Assembly: GCA_025201805.1 (NCBI GenBank)
Contig: MU619279.1
Coordinates: 4,875 to 68,874, forward strand
Source: Parasitella parasitica
Taxonomy: Eukaryota; Mucoromycota; Mucoromycetes; Mucorales; Mucoraceae
Length of the DNA stretch: 64,000 nucleotides
Reading direction: 5' to 3'
In this document: in pieces, positions 1 to 11,087 of the stretch
Layout: each line of letters opens with the position of its first letter
How positions within the stretch are numbered: position 1 is the stretch's first letter
Notes under the pieces: model-generated
Told to the model about the DNA's origin: nothing
Seen by the model: the letters and a program-made list of their open reading frames with translations, nothing else
Database searches by the model: none
Program-made: the position numbers and the translations under genes

Positions 1-66
1 TCAAATTTTTGGGCAATTTAGCCTCACAAAAATGTCCAAAACAATTCAAAAAAGTGGGCGGAGTTT

Positions 67-345
67 TCAAAAAATCGGTAAATTGGGAGTGGAAGCACAG
101 TAGGCTATTTTACCACTTCGTTTAGTTTTACTTACGCGTATATCCTTTCGTTTCATTTTGACAATTTCCTTGATATCATCGGGCACATCTTGATCCTGTA
201 GAATGATGCAGTTCAGGCAATACAAGAAGGATGCTTGCAAACCCCTTCGTTTTGTCTTGCTGACATCGTTGCCATCATAAAAGCGAATGAAATCTTCTTC
301 TTCCCAATCGGATAAAGGCTTTTCTTTAAAGTACTTTATATATTT
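67..345 (-). other. Open coding-like fragment, partial exon, unrecognised
   Basis: The minus strand is open for about 92 codons between a stop at 346-348 and a stop at 67-69. It has no obvious start, so it would be an internal exon or a relic. The first 65 or so codons read like real protein (acidic WEEEDFIRFYDGND, later KRRGLQASFLYCLNCIILQD). A strong splice-donor-like GTAAGT on the minus strand lies near 130-135, which would end the exon there. I do not recognise the family. Its position beside duplicated and transposon-derived DNA makes a decayed gene or mobile element as likely as a live gene running off the window. Confidence 0.35.
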
Positions 346-486
346 TCAAGTTGAAGTCTGGTCAGACAAGGAATAAAATAAACAATTCAATTTCATTCCA
401 GTTGGCTGACGTCATCATTTTTTTAAAAATGCACAAGGATAACTTTTTTCATCAAACATTCCTCTACCTACCACTGGCAAACATTA

Positions 487-727
487 ACCAAGGACTAGGA
501 AGCACATCATTATGAATTTCATAATTTGTGAGTCGACAATAATACGCTTGCATTAAAGGAAATTTGCTTTCGCTTGAAAGTAGATTGGAGATGCTATGTG
601 TGTGTGTCTGCTTGATCTTTGGACTTGGAAGCTTATCCTAAAGCGTCGACAAACGCTTGCTCTGTTATAGTATTGTTTACCACAAACTTTCTATTAATGG
701 GCGAGATAGTTGGAGATCAATATTGTC
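487..727 (+). repeat. 241-base direct repeat, copy 1
   Basis: This 241-base unit recurs at 764-1004 with a fixed offset of 277 bases. Reading the two copies side by side I count four mismatches and no indels, about 98 percent identity. A 36-base spacer separates them. It carries a short TG run and no convincing ORF. Confidence 0.9.
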
Positions 728-763
728 AATGTTATGTTGTTGTTTATCCAGCAAAGAGAAGGG

Positions 764-1004
764 ACCAAGGACTAGGAAGCACATCATTATGAATTTCATA
801 ATTTGTGAGTCGACAATAATACGCTTGCACTGAAGGAAATTTGCTTTCGCTTGAAAGTAGATTGGAGATGCTATGTGTGTGTGTCTGCTTGATCTTTGGA
901 CTTGGAAGCTTATCATAAAGCGTCGACAAACGCTTGCTCTGTTATAGTATTGTTTACCACAAACTTTCTATTAATGGGCGAGATAGTTAGAGATCAATAT
1001 TGTC
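764..1004 (+). repeat. 241-base direct repeat, copy 2
   Basis: Second copy of the unit at 487-727, in the same orientation. The four differences are two near the middle (cattaaag versus cactgaag), one C to A in the tatcctaaag stretch, and one G to A near the end. Small open frames in both copies are shadows of the repeat, not genes. Confidence 0.9.
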
Positions 1005-1794
1005 CTTCTCTCCCAGTGTGTATGAGGCCTTTTTCTTTCGTCTCATATTGGATTGTTTTGGTTTCTGGCTTGCATTATATCTTGGCTCGACTGACATAAT
1101 GAATTGATATGGCTCCGTCTTAGTGTTAAAATTACCCTGTGGTGCTCATCGTTGGTTTGGATGGAAATGCCAAGTATATATTGAACACGCTTGACATTGT
1201 AACAAGGTCTCACCAAGAATACTATTGGAAATAGAAGAGCTTTTGTTGTTATTGGAACACGATCGATATCATTATTGCTGACAATAAGGTAATGTTGAGA
1301 TTTTCATCGATAAAAACTTGACCAAGTTTCGTTTTGATCCAAGAGGTTATTGTCTTCTATTTGATGCTAGTCAAGGCTTGGCAAAGAGTGTCTGCAGTAC
1401 GATATTGAACGACTTGGGAGGAGAGAGAAAAGCATGTGATTGCAAAGTTAGAAAGTCTAATAAACTTTTAATGCTTGAAACGGCATCTTCAATGCACTTC
1501 TCAGCCTGTTTAGAAGGAGCAATAAACAAAAGTATAACTAGTGTCTCTTTATAGAAAATTACGATTAAGCACATCATAATAAAGTTGGGAATCTTTATTT
1601 GGACGGATTTTTTATAAGCTCAAATGATTAACCTAATAGAAGAAACGAGAACTGTGATGCTCTGTGAATAGGAAGGTAATAAAACGAAGTGGGAGTACTT
1701 TGAGACTGCGGATACCTGTTTTATTATGCGAGAGTTCTATTCTACAGCTGATAGGTGTCATAAATATACAAGTGTAGTAGTTGAAGATTATAAA
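1005..1794. other. Spacer with one weak open frame
   Basis: AT-rich sequence between the duplicated repeat and the transposon relic. One plus-strand open frame (1318-1554, 78 codons) has no splice partners or motif that I recognise. Nothing else is supportable here. Confidence 0.5.
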
Positions 1795-2144
1795 TGGCTT
1801 TAGTTATTTGGGCGACAACTTTTACTAGTTTGGCGACAAACTTTTTTGTCGCCCAAAAATGCTATTTTTTTTTTGGCTTGTCGCCCAGGTATTTATTTTT
1901 TTGGCGAGAAGAAAAATACCTTATAGTTTATTGTTCTGAGACAATTTTACTATCTAATTGTATATCATCAAATGGCAAAAGAGTCAATGAATATGATCAA
2001 TAAAGTAATTAGAACAATTATTATTTACCCTTGTTTGAGTCATTATGATAGAGCTTGAGGAAAGAAAGGTATGTATTTTATGGCTTCTATAGTTGTTAGG
2101 CCTACTTCATACTTTCAATACTGTTTGATGATAATGATGAGTGA

Positions 2145-2351
2145 CATTGGGATAGGGTTACTCTGAACCCAATTGAGCAGTTTCGGGCTCTTGTAAAAGG
2201 AAAAATGAAGCGTCATAGGCTAATGGACGAAGAGAATCTATCGCAAAGAATTGCAGATGCATGTAACAATGTGCGCGTCAGCGATCTTCGGGGATTCTAT
2301 GGACACTCTAAGCGCCAGATTATCAATTGCTATAATAAAACAAGCTTTTAG
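2145..2351 (+). pseudogene. C-terminal fragment of a Tc1/mariner (DDE_3) transposase
   Basis: The frame is open from a stop at 2142-2144 to TAG at 2349-2351. It contains LNPIEQFRALVKGKMKRHR, the conserved block after the last catalytic acid of Tc1/mariner transposases (usual form SPELNPIEQFW), and ends with GHSKRQIINCYNKTSF. The residues just before LNPIE should read like LPPYSPE but here read RVT, so the frame or sequence is degraded there. The first two catalytic acids and the DNA-binding domain are missing. This is a dead remnant. Confidence 0.8.
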
Positions 2352-2463
2352 TAAGTTCTTCAGTAAGAATTCCAAACAGACATGTTATAATTTTTAAGCG
2401 TCAAAATAAAATTTTGAAAACGCCAATGATTTGCCAGCAAACCACCAATCACTTTTCGTCTAG

Positions 2464-2547
2464 CGCCATTTGTTTTTAGAAAACCGCCATTTATTTTTTA
2501 GAAATCGCCATTTATTTTTTTGAAACAGCCAATATTTACAGTGACCG
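2464..2547 (+). repeat. Four tandem units of a 21-base repeat
   Basis: CGCC or AGCC cores start at 2464, 2485, 2506 and 2527. Each is followed by attta or atttg and a T-rich stretch ending in gaaa or similar. An earlier core at 2421 lies about two periods upstream. The last unit runs into cagtgaccg, possibly the element's outer edge. Confidence 0.7.
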
Positions 2548-4374
2548 TGGCAGGTAGTTATGCAAATTTATGTCATTATTTCAGTCGATATTCACTGTTG
2601 TGTGACATTTGTTATTCACTACTGGCAAATGCTCGGTAATTTGTTTTTGTATTTCATCTTGAATTAAGACCGTATTTTATCTTTACTATTCGAGTGCAAA
2701 TACTCAACACGATCAAGTTATGCTCAGATAGCGATGACATGCCTTTATTAAAAATGCGTAGTTATTGCTCAAGTTCACTGCTGTAGTATTATATTTCAAC
2801 CATTATTTTTTTTGTCCGTTTTTTAATTTGCATTAATGAATACCTGACAAAAATATCGCTAACATTCATCAAACTATTGATTTAAATTAGCATTTGGCCA
2901 TTTTGTTCATATTTATTACTATTCAGGACGGACAATCATTTTAATAAGCGTTTATGTATTAACAGAGGGTCCAAACAAAGAATATATTGCTGACGGATGT
3001 TACTTTTTTCGACAATAAGCCTTACTTCACTGTTATATTGTTGTTGTTTTTTGGCTTGAAAAACTAGTAGTTAAGCATTTCACTATACACGACTTTCATA
3101 ATAGATTGCTTGCCAAATAAGCTAGTTTTTGACAGCGTTACGAAAAAAAAAAACCAGAGCAATTTGACATTCCTTAAGACTGGTTCAACATAGTAGATGA
3201 GGGAACCATTAAAATAGCTAATCATATTCTGCTGCATTATTTTGTCAAGTTTTTATTATAGCATCACGTCCAACTGGGAATTCCTATTTCGAACAAATCC
3301 TTGCTTTGCCATTTTTGGAGAATGATGACTACAGTTAAAGTATCTATAGTTTTGAAACTTATTTTACATTAATTAAACGCTATACCTTAGAGATCTAGCA
3401 TGTAGCATTTTTAAAACTATGTGTTTTTATTGATAAGTTTTATGGAGTGAATGGTAGTAGGTCAACTTTATTCGTTATATTCGGTCTGCTTGTAATAACT
3501 ATAGTGCTGGATACCCCTATTTTCAACAATTTTGGAAAGATTTGTAAAATAACTCAGTTGGAACCACGTAAAAAGATAACAACATTAGGCTGAACAAATC
3601 AGGAGATAAACATTTAGAGGCACACATCTCAGACAAAGATAAAACCAAATAGAAGAAAAAAGGTCTCAGCCTTTGGATATTCTTCATGTATTGTTATTAT
3701 CAATCAGGTAATGATAATGAAAAGATAATCACAAATGGGTATAAGTTTTGCATAATAATTATCAAGATTTTTTGTTTGTTTCAATTGGTTTGTGCGACAC
3801 TTTTTTGAATGAAAAAGAAAATTTCTTGTATACACACTCAAAGTTGCACCAAATGCCGAGAAGCAACAGTAGATTGACAGTTTTTGTATTTTGGAAATAC
3901 AGCTTATTTTGAAGCGAATATCGTCAAAATTGCAAACATGACAAACTTTATAAATAGTGCATCCCCAAGGATATTGCATATATACATACACACATATGCA
4001 CATCAATACGCACCGCCTACAATGCCATTTTGAACATATTACGCATATCATCCAATCTTTATCACATATTCTTTCAGTGTTGATTGAAACCCAATAGTAT
4101 CCCTTTTTGCCAGATCTCCCGCTATGACCAACCCCTGCTAATAATGACAAAAAAAGAATGCTTTAAAATACATTGAACGAAGATTTGTTGCAAAAAATGG
4201 CGGGAAATATAATTTGCATCCGACAATTTCTACCGTATTATTGTGTGTGGAACCATATTTATAATACCTGTATTTCTCCCTCTTTTCTTTTCTTCTTTTA
4301 CTCTTCTTTCTTTTTATATAGCTAATACATATTAGGTGCAAATATATATATATCCACGTTTATAGCAAAAGATT
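2548..4374. other. AT-rich spacer, no gene supported
   Basis: No exon chain, RNA gene or clear repeat is visible. A minus-strand open frame at 3704-4150 (148 codons) lacks motifs and has Cys/Tyr/Ile-heavy composition typical of chance frames in AT-rich DNA. The last 100 bases are CT-rich with a TATA-like run (near 4343-4352), compatible with the promoter of the next gene. Confidence 0.5.
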
Positions 4375-6380
4375 ATGGCAGAAACATTTTTCGGTTACAT
4401 CGAAACAACTCAGGATGCATTGCTTATCTTTGAAGGGTGCAGAAGAGGATTGATACCAAGAGTTTCTAGAAGATTGCAAGAAAAAGAAAGACGCACTATA
4501 AAATCTGGCTCAGTCTTTGTCTTTGATGAAAGTGAATCAGGTAAACTATTATTTGTTTATTTACATTCATGATTATTTTACTACATAACATACGGGAGAG
4601 GAAGTAAAGAAGGCAATCTTTTTTCGACCACATAAATGCGAAACATCTGAATTACAAAATATTAGGGGCTGACATGAATTTCTGTTCACTAATGCATTTT
4701 TTTGCGATTAGGCATTAAAAGATGGACAGATGGTCTAGTATGGAGCCCTTCTCGTATTCTTGGCAATTTTTTGATTTACCGTGAACTTGATAAAAGAGTG
4801 CCAGGCGACAAAAAATTATCAATTAGCAGTGCTTCGTCAAATGATGCAAGACAGCGTAGCTATAGTGCAGATCAAAGCGTTACGGGAGTCTCATCTGGAA
4901 TGTCGACCGATCGTAATCGTGAACGCCGGCTGGTCGGCAGTCTCTCTGATTCTTATCGTTTCCGTAAGGATGGTCTCATAAAGAAAACAATGTCTATCAT
5001 CGTTCACGGTGTCGCTCAACATTTGATTTCATATTATCTTCCAAATGATATAATTGCAAACAAATTGCGCACTCCTTCCTCTGTGCCTGAATTGGCTAGT
5101 TTGGAGATTTCCCCAGACTTACTAGTTAAACAGAATTTCAGAATTCCTCCCATGGTAGAGCCTTCTTTTGATCAAACCGAAGCCAGTTTAAGCAGCAGCA
5201 TGAATAACGTAGGAAACCCCATGTCTGCTGTTGATACAATGTCAAGTCCTTATACAGGTAGGCTTGTTTAATCTCTTGATATGAATATACATCTAACTTA
5301 AGAATAGATGATAGACGTTTACATCCTTTCCGCAGCATGTCGATGGGTTCTCTTCGTACAACGAATAATTACCAAACAAATGGTAGTTTGTCAGCAGCTG
5401 GTAGACCTGATATGACCAACGCTTCTCAACATATGTTATACTCCACTTCATCACTTTCTCAGCGTATGGATATAGACAACAGCAACAAGTTGACAGCTGC
5501 TCCCACTAACAACAATAACTTATCCGCTTATTATGCTAACCAGCAGCATATATCCTCCTTATATAATGGTAGCAATAGCAACATTAATGGATTTCCACCT
5601 TTGCCATCACCTTCTAGTATGACTTCATCACCCAACACACCCATGTTATCTCCTGTTAGACAAACATTCTCTTCTCAACAGCAACAATCAAGACATTACT
5701 CCATGTCATCCAGCTCAACTGGATCCTTGCCTAGATATAATGCAGGTCGCAATAGCTTCGATATGATATCTTCACCACTAACCACGGCTACAGATACGAG
5801 CAATAACAGACCTTCTTCAGTTCACCCCCATATGATTCCTGAAACCAATCTATATGATCAACGTTTGAAAGATAGTAATAATATGACTATGAACGATGCA
5901 ACGACGCAAGGATTTTCATCAAGTCCTAATATAGGTCAATTACTCAACCCTGTTCATCCATTAAACACAAACGGTGGTATTAAATCAGGGACAATGGATA
6001 GCAATACTCAATTCTTTCAATCAATGAGCATTTCGAATGCGACATCAACAGATTATTCTGAATATTCTAGTAACAATACTCTAACACCTGCTAACTCAAC
6101 AAACAACAGTAAATCGTCAACATTTGATGGATCCAGACTAGCATCTCTCAGCGACAGTGATTTGCAACAGCAACAGTCATCGAATAACTTTTATGGCGGG
6201 AATTACTACTATCAAAGACCACAGCAGCAACAGCCATTGACTAATACCCATGCACCACTCTCCAATGAAGACATTACTCCAATGTTTCGCAACGGAACGA
6301 CACTCCCACCATCCTCTTCAATGTACAACGATAAGCAAAATGGGCCGGAACTCGGAACGGAGCTGTTGATACTGAAATAA
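4375..6380 (+). CDS. Gti1/Pac2 (WOPR) family transcription factor
   Basis: Three exons, 4375-4540, 4712-5257 and 5308-6380, give 594 residues. WOPR-family regulators bind DNA and control morphological switching, conidiation or pathogenic development in fungi (Wor1, Ryp1, Sge1, Gti1, Pac2). The N-terminus matches closely: FFGYIETTQDALLIFEGCRRG at the start (residues 5-25), RRLQEKERRTIKSGSVFVFDE in the thirties to fifties, then RWTDGLVWSPSRILGNF at about 59-75. The second half-domain (RKDGLIKKTMSI...ISYYLPNDI) lies near residues 145-175. Everything after about residue 210 is Ser/Asn/Gln-rich low complexity, usual for these activators. Both introns split a glycine or aspartate codon cleanly. The start ATG begins the conserved domain directly. 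The family is clear; which of the Gti1 or Pac2 branches it belongs to is not. Confidence 0.93.
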
Positions 6381-9300
6381 TACTGGCATTTACTGTTTTA
6401 CGTAGATTACTTTTATCTCTCTTTTTTCAATGTTTATTATATTTCTTTTTCTTGTGTATTTATGCAATTCTTTTTTTTTTTTCGTACTTTCTATGAAAGT
6501 CTAATATCTGTTTCTATCGACATCTTTCCCCTTTTTTTTTCAAAAAAAAAAAAGCCCCTTCACGATGACTTGGTTAATAATGCGGATGTTATTCCGAGTT
6601 TATGGGCCAAACACAGCCAATGCTATAATTAAACTGTTGGCCTGTAAAGCCGCCAGTTCTATCCTGCCTGAATGCTGGAGATCTATCTGCCTAGCATTAC
6701 TCTCACTAGCAAGCAAAAGCCTAGAAAAATGTATATAGAAACAAGTTTGTTTTAATCACTTAAAACCTAAGACCTAAAACATGTAGTTTTTGACGAGGCA
6801 TTCCGTATTCAGCAGAAGAAAAAAAATACACATATACATGTATATTCGATATACGTAATAGAAAAAAGGAAATAGCGATTTATAAATTTGTGCCTTAATG
6901 GTGAACATATTTATGGATTTAAAGAAATTTCTATAGTCGGATAAAAGCAATATGCTGCATTCTGCAATACTTTTGCTTGAACGTTAAGTATAGGCATAAT
7001 ATTATGCTTCAATAATGCCTTTGTGGCAAGAAAAATCAAGTGTGGTGCCTTTTTCTTTTAGCAATATCATCTTGCCAAAGATGTTAGGTACAGGAATATT
7101 CTCGATTAGATAGTTACCAATCTCATTGATGTTCTTGATGCTTCTAAATATTATTATTTCTTGCATACAATGTCGAAATGCCAATACGAATTGAACCAAC
7201 AATGAAAGAAGGTCAATCATTATGGTGTAACTTTCAAAAATGAAATTAGACCTGCCAGAGCATGACTGTATGAAACGATTTGCCCATATAAAATTAGGCT
7301 ATTCTGTGTATATTCTCAGAACAATGAAAAAGTCCCGTCTATTGGTATGATAGAGGCTTTCGCAAAACGTCATATGCATTTCTGATAGGGTAAACAAATA
7401 GAATGCCTGATGACAATTGAAGGCTGAAACCAGGTTACCAGTTGCATGTGCATCTATGTATAGCTTATGTTCAAATTGTTGTCATTGTAATTGTTTCATT
7501 GAATGTGTATGAGAATATGCACAATTACTATCTCTGCATGTTGAGCACAAATAACACACATGACAGTTTGCATGTAATACAGAGACTAACTTCATATTGA
7601 CAGAATCCTCCGTACCTTTGGTTCGCTATTCGTGCTAGTTGGAAATAGATGTCAAGCTCACGACCGATGACTTTTGAATTTTGCGTCATAAGAAATCACT
7701 ATGATTATAAAGGATGATAAAAGGAGAATCACACCAAGGAGAAATCACACTAGCGATTTGAAAATTTCAATACCTAACGTTGAGAATCAGGGCCACTTGA
7801 CGTAATTTTCGAATGATCCTCATTGTATAGAAATTGACCAGAATAAATTCCCTAATTATATATGTTAAAAGCCATGTGGGATCTACATGGATGTCAGGGT
7901 TAAATATCATTGCTCATTTTCTGTTGAATGCTACAATGGAAATATTGGATCACGGGTTGCTGACATCTGGAATTTGCCATATCTCGATATCTCCAAATTT
8001 AGATGTACACGCGCTTTATAATGTTTCCAGCAGCGTTTTGAATTCCATCTTTAAAATTAACTAGTTGGATAATGTTGCGCTATTCTCTAAGGCAGTAAAT
8101 AATTCATGTATAAGTTTAGAAGAGAAATGTACGACGGATTAAGTCTTTCAGCATTTTTATCGTTATTTCATTACCCTTTTGGAAGAAGTAAACGCTTGAC
8201 AAAAATTAAGAACTCCCGAATTAAAAACCTCTAGAATCAAGAGATACATACTAGTCTGCAACGAACTCTTGGAAGGTAAAACCACATTGGATATCTGCGC
8301 TGCTTTACTGTTATTATTCCAAGATGAGAGGCTTGAAACTGTAATATCTCAAGAATAGAGTGCTTTAAAGCGCATTTAATCGTCTTCAAACCTACGATTA
8401 AAAGTTCATTAGGTTTTCATGACTCATTTGTATACCCCTATGATCTCCATTTGAAAATTCATATGGGCCACTTTGCACATTTCTCGATAAATGCATATAG
8501 AGTTGTTATTTATGCCATAATCGATAGATATGACCTCAAGCTACAATTCAATACCAGTTGATATGTTTTCAATGCTTAATAGTATGAAGAAGACCAATAA
8601 CACAAAAAAACATTAGCAGGCTTTCTTGATACTTAGTCGATGTATCAACTAGTAACTTGCACTTTCAGGCGTAATATTGTTTTTTTTACGCTGAAAAGAC
8701 TATGACCGCAAGAAACAATACTTAGAAGGCTCTCGAGTAATTCAAAAAACTTGCCAAAAAACTCAAATCGACTAGTTTCTGGATAAAAATTGGCCTTTAA
8801 GGTGTTTAAATGTTTCCGTCTATATTGCTCAATGAAAAGCTAACGCATCTGAATAATCAAAGTGGTTTGTGATAAAACTCAATGAGCTGCAGCGCATGGG
8901 GTAGTCGAATTTGAATTTAATGATTCAACTAGAAATCAGAGTTTATGCGACAGCAATGAACAAAGTTTAAACGAGGAGAAGTGCAGAGCTTACAAAACTG
9001 CATTCCCTGATGAATTGCGTGTGCACAAGTCCTTCTGAGCTTCTCGGTTCTTTGAAGGAATGTTTATTTGCAGTATACACTTCATATTACTAGTGTCATT
9101 ACAGCTGGTTGTTTGGACGTGCTTTGGAGGAGATACTGAAGACATAAGTTATGTCTTATTTGCAATCACAATGGTGCCATGAACGATGCTTTTCAGTCAC
9201 AATGCTCGCTTCTTTTTAGCTGTCACCAGAAGCAATGAAAAATTTTTCAGAAGGAAAAGGTATAAAGCATGCTTCAATCGCTGTTCTCTGCTCCTAGATC

Positions 9301-10001
9301 AACTACAAGGTAAATATTCGCACTTAAATGTATATAGAGAAAAAGCAAAATCTCTTTTTTCAGTGGTAATATCCATGATGAATGCTTTGCCGCCCCAGGC
9401 GGAATGTGTACATGTCGATAAACCATGCAGCTCAAACCCTTTTCTGAAATTTATTACTGAAACACTTGCTTTTTTTCTTGATAATATTGAACCCAATTAT
9501 TAATCTTTTCTTCTTTGTCTCTAGATGTTTATGATATAAACTCCCAATAAATTTGTATTAAATACCTATAAATATTCCCTATTTTTGTTGTGGATTGATG
9601 TGTCTTCTGGTCCTTTCTCATGGATTCATTGGTAAGTTTTCTCAAAAGTTTGTGTGTACATTTCAAAGTATCTTGTATGATGAGCAAAGTACATTCCATG
9701 CTAACACGGAGCTCTACATGACCGATAACATGTTATTCTATTACTGATTGCAATGATATTTTGAATTTGTGTGCTGCGATGTTCCAATGAACTGATATTA
9801 ATCCCCATTTATTCATAGATATCTTAAATAGCGGATTTTTTTTGCGTACATTTTTACAATAAATTTTTTTTTTTGGATATCACATTTATTTTGCTAATGT
9901 ACATGTAACACTTGAAATGTAGCAATAATGGCCCATTGGATATTTAGTATTTGATAGCAATGATAAAACAGTCTCTCGTGTTTACGACTGCCTGTTTCCA
10001 A
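6381..10001. other. 3.6-kb gene-poor AT-rich region
   Basis: The start is the 3' flank of the WOPR gene, with T and A runs at 6470-6552. I find no spliced gene, RNA gene or transposase motif. Short frames at 7834-8064 and 9186-9503 have no recognisable domain. The region may contain long untranslated leader sequence or decayed elements, but the sequence does not show which. Confidence 0.5.
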
Positions 10002-11087
10002 ATGCTTTTCCAATTTCCCATTATACTCGACGGTGGTCTTGCAACAGAACTCGAGAGAAGCTTTGGCAAAGATTTATCGAGTGAGTGAACGTATCTCACA
10101 TCTTGACTGTATTACGGTATTCAAACTATTATTAGGTAAACTTTGGTCAGCACAGTGCTTACAAGACGATCCAGAAGCCATAAAAGTGAGTCTTTAGTTT
10201 GAAAAATTGCGCAAAGCTAATCAAGTCATATTATACAGTCTGTGCACAAGTTATATTACCAAGCAGGGGCCAATGTAGCTACAACCTGCAGCTATCAAGC
10301 GTCTATCGAAGGGTTTATTAGAGCAGGGTACTCTGAACATCACGCTGTCACCTTGATGCGTAAAAGCGTTTCATTAGCGTTGGAAGCGCGAGATGAATAC
10401 AAGCTAGAGCACCCCAATGACAATCAACAAAGACTTGTTACTCTTTCGATTGGATGCTATGGTGCTATCCTAGCTAATGGCGCAGAATACACGGGCGATT
10501 ATGGTGATCTGACGCTGCAGGAGCTTGTCCAATTTCACAAGGAGAGATTATCTCTTTTCTTATCCACAAAAACTGAGTCTTCTAATGGTATTGACTTTGT
10601 TATCTTCGAAACCATTCCGTCTTATCTTGAAGCACAAGCTATACATGAGATTGTTTCTAACTGGGACAGTAGCAATGCTAACTTACCTCCGGTTGCTGTA
10701 TCATTTCAATGCAGATCAGGCGACCAGATTGCCGATGGAACTCCAGTATTGAACGCAATCCAGGTATTGAACGATGAAAAGAGTATTTTTGCTGTTGGTA
10801 TCAACTGCACCAAGCCAAAATACTTTGAAAACCTGCTTACTATCGTCGCTCAGTTTAATAAGCAGAATGCCAATGGTAAGGCGTTGGTAGCTTATCCTAA
10901 TGGTGGAGAAGAATGGAACGCAGTGGCAAGAAATTGGGATGCTAGTACTAAATTACCTGAAGAGACATTTGGCTGCATGATGGCGAAATGCGTAGAAGAT
11001 TATGGTCCATATGTATTAGTTGGTGGTTGCTGTGGAACTGGACCTGCCCATATCAAGAATATCAAAGGATTTCTGGATGCAAGCTAA
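10002..11087 (+). CDS. Homocysteine S-methyltransferase (Mht1/Sam4-type)
   Basis: Exons 10002-10080, 10136-10185 and 10239-11087 give 325 residues, the usual size of this cytosolic family. The enzyme moves a methyl group from S-methylmethionine or S-adenosylmethionine to homocysteine, making methionine. The start MLFQFPIILDGGLATELE shows the typical DGG(L)ATELE opening. NVATTCSYQAS follows in exon 3. The zinc ligands are visible as the Cys in GINCTKP (about residue 230) and the double Cys in GGCCGTGPAHI (about 305). The first two introns are about 50 bases. In-frame splicing restores LSSKLWSAQCL and AIKSVHKLYYQAG. It is one of four sulfur-metabolism genes here. Substrate preference between the Mht1 and Sam4 types cannot be told. 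Confidence 0.93.

Larger units (their letters stand above)
1795..2547 (+). mobile_element. Decayed Tc1/mariner-type transposon with inverted 21-base-period flanks
   Basis: The centre holds the end of a DDE_3-type transposase reading frame (2145-2351). The left flank carries GGCGAC cores at 1811 and 1832, 21 bases apart, plus an 8-base-arm hairpin at 1832-1853 and further GTCGCC and GGCGAG cores up to 1908. The right flank carries the complementary CGCC or AGCC core at 2464, 2485, 2506 and 2527, exactly 21 bases apart, in units like cgccatttattttttagaaa. Cores on the two sides are mostly inverted relative to each other, as expected for terminal arrays of one element. The interior is only about 750 bases, so most of the transposase is deleted. 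The boundaries are inferred. Confidence 0.6.

Noticed and set aside
1318..1554. 78-codon frame between the repeat and the transposon relic
   Set aside because: Cannot be linked to a family or exon chain; the minus strand is also open here. It may be decayed coding DNA, but nothing specific supports that.
1832..1853. Hairpin that could be a rho-independent-type terminator
   Set aside because: Bacterial terminators are not expected in a fungal nuclear contig. The hairpin is better explained by inverted repeat cores of the transposon relic.
3704..4150. 148-codon minus-strand open frame
   Set aside because: Composition is Cys/Tyr/Ile-heavy with no motif, no splice partners and no start context. 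It looks like a chance frame in AT-rich DNA.
7834..8064. 76-codon frame in the gene-poor region
   Set aside because: No motif, no splice signals, and weak codon character.
9186..9503. 105-codon plus-strand frame with an overlapping open frame on the minus strand
   Set aside because: No recognisable domain and both strands are open, which argues against selection on either frame. Kept as unsupported.
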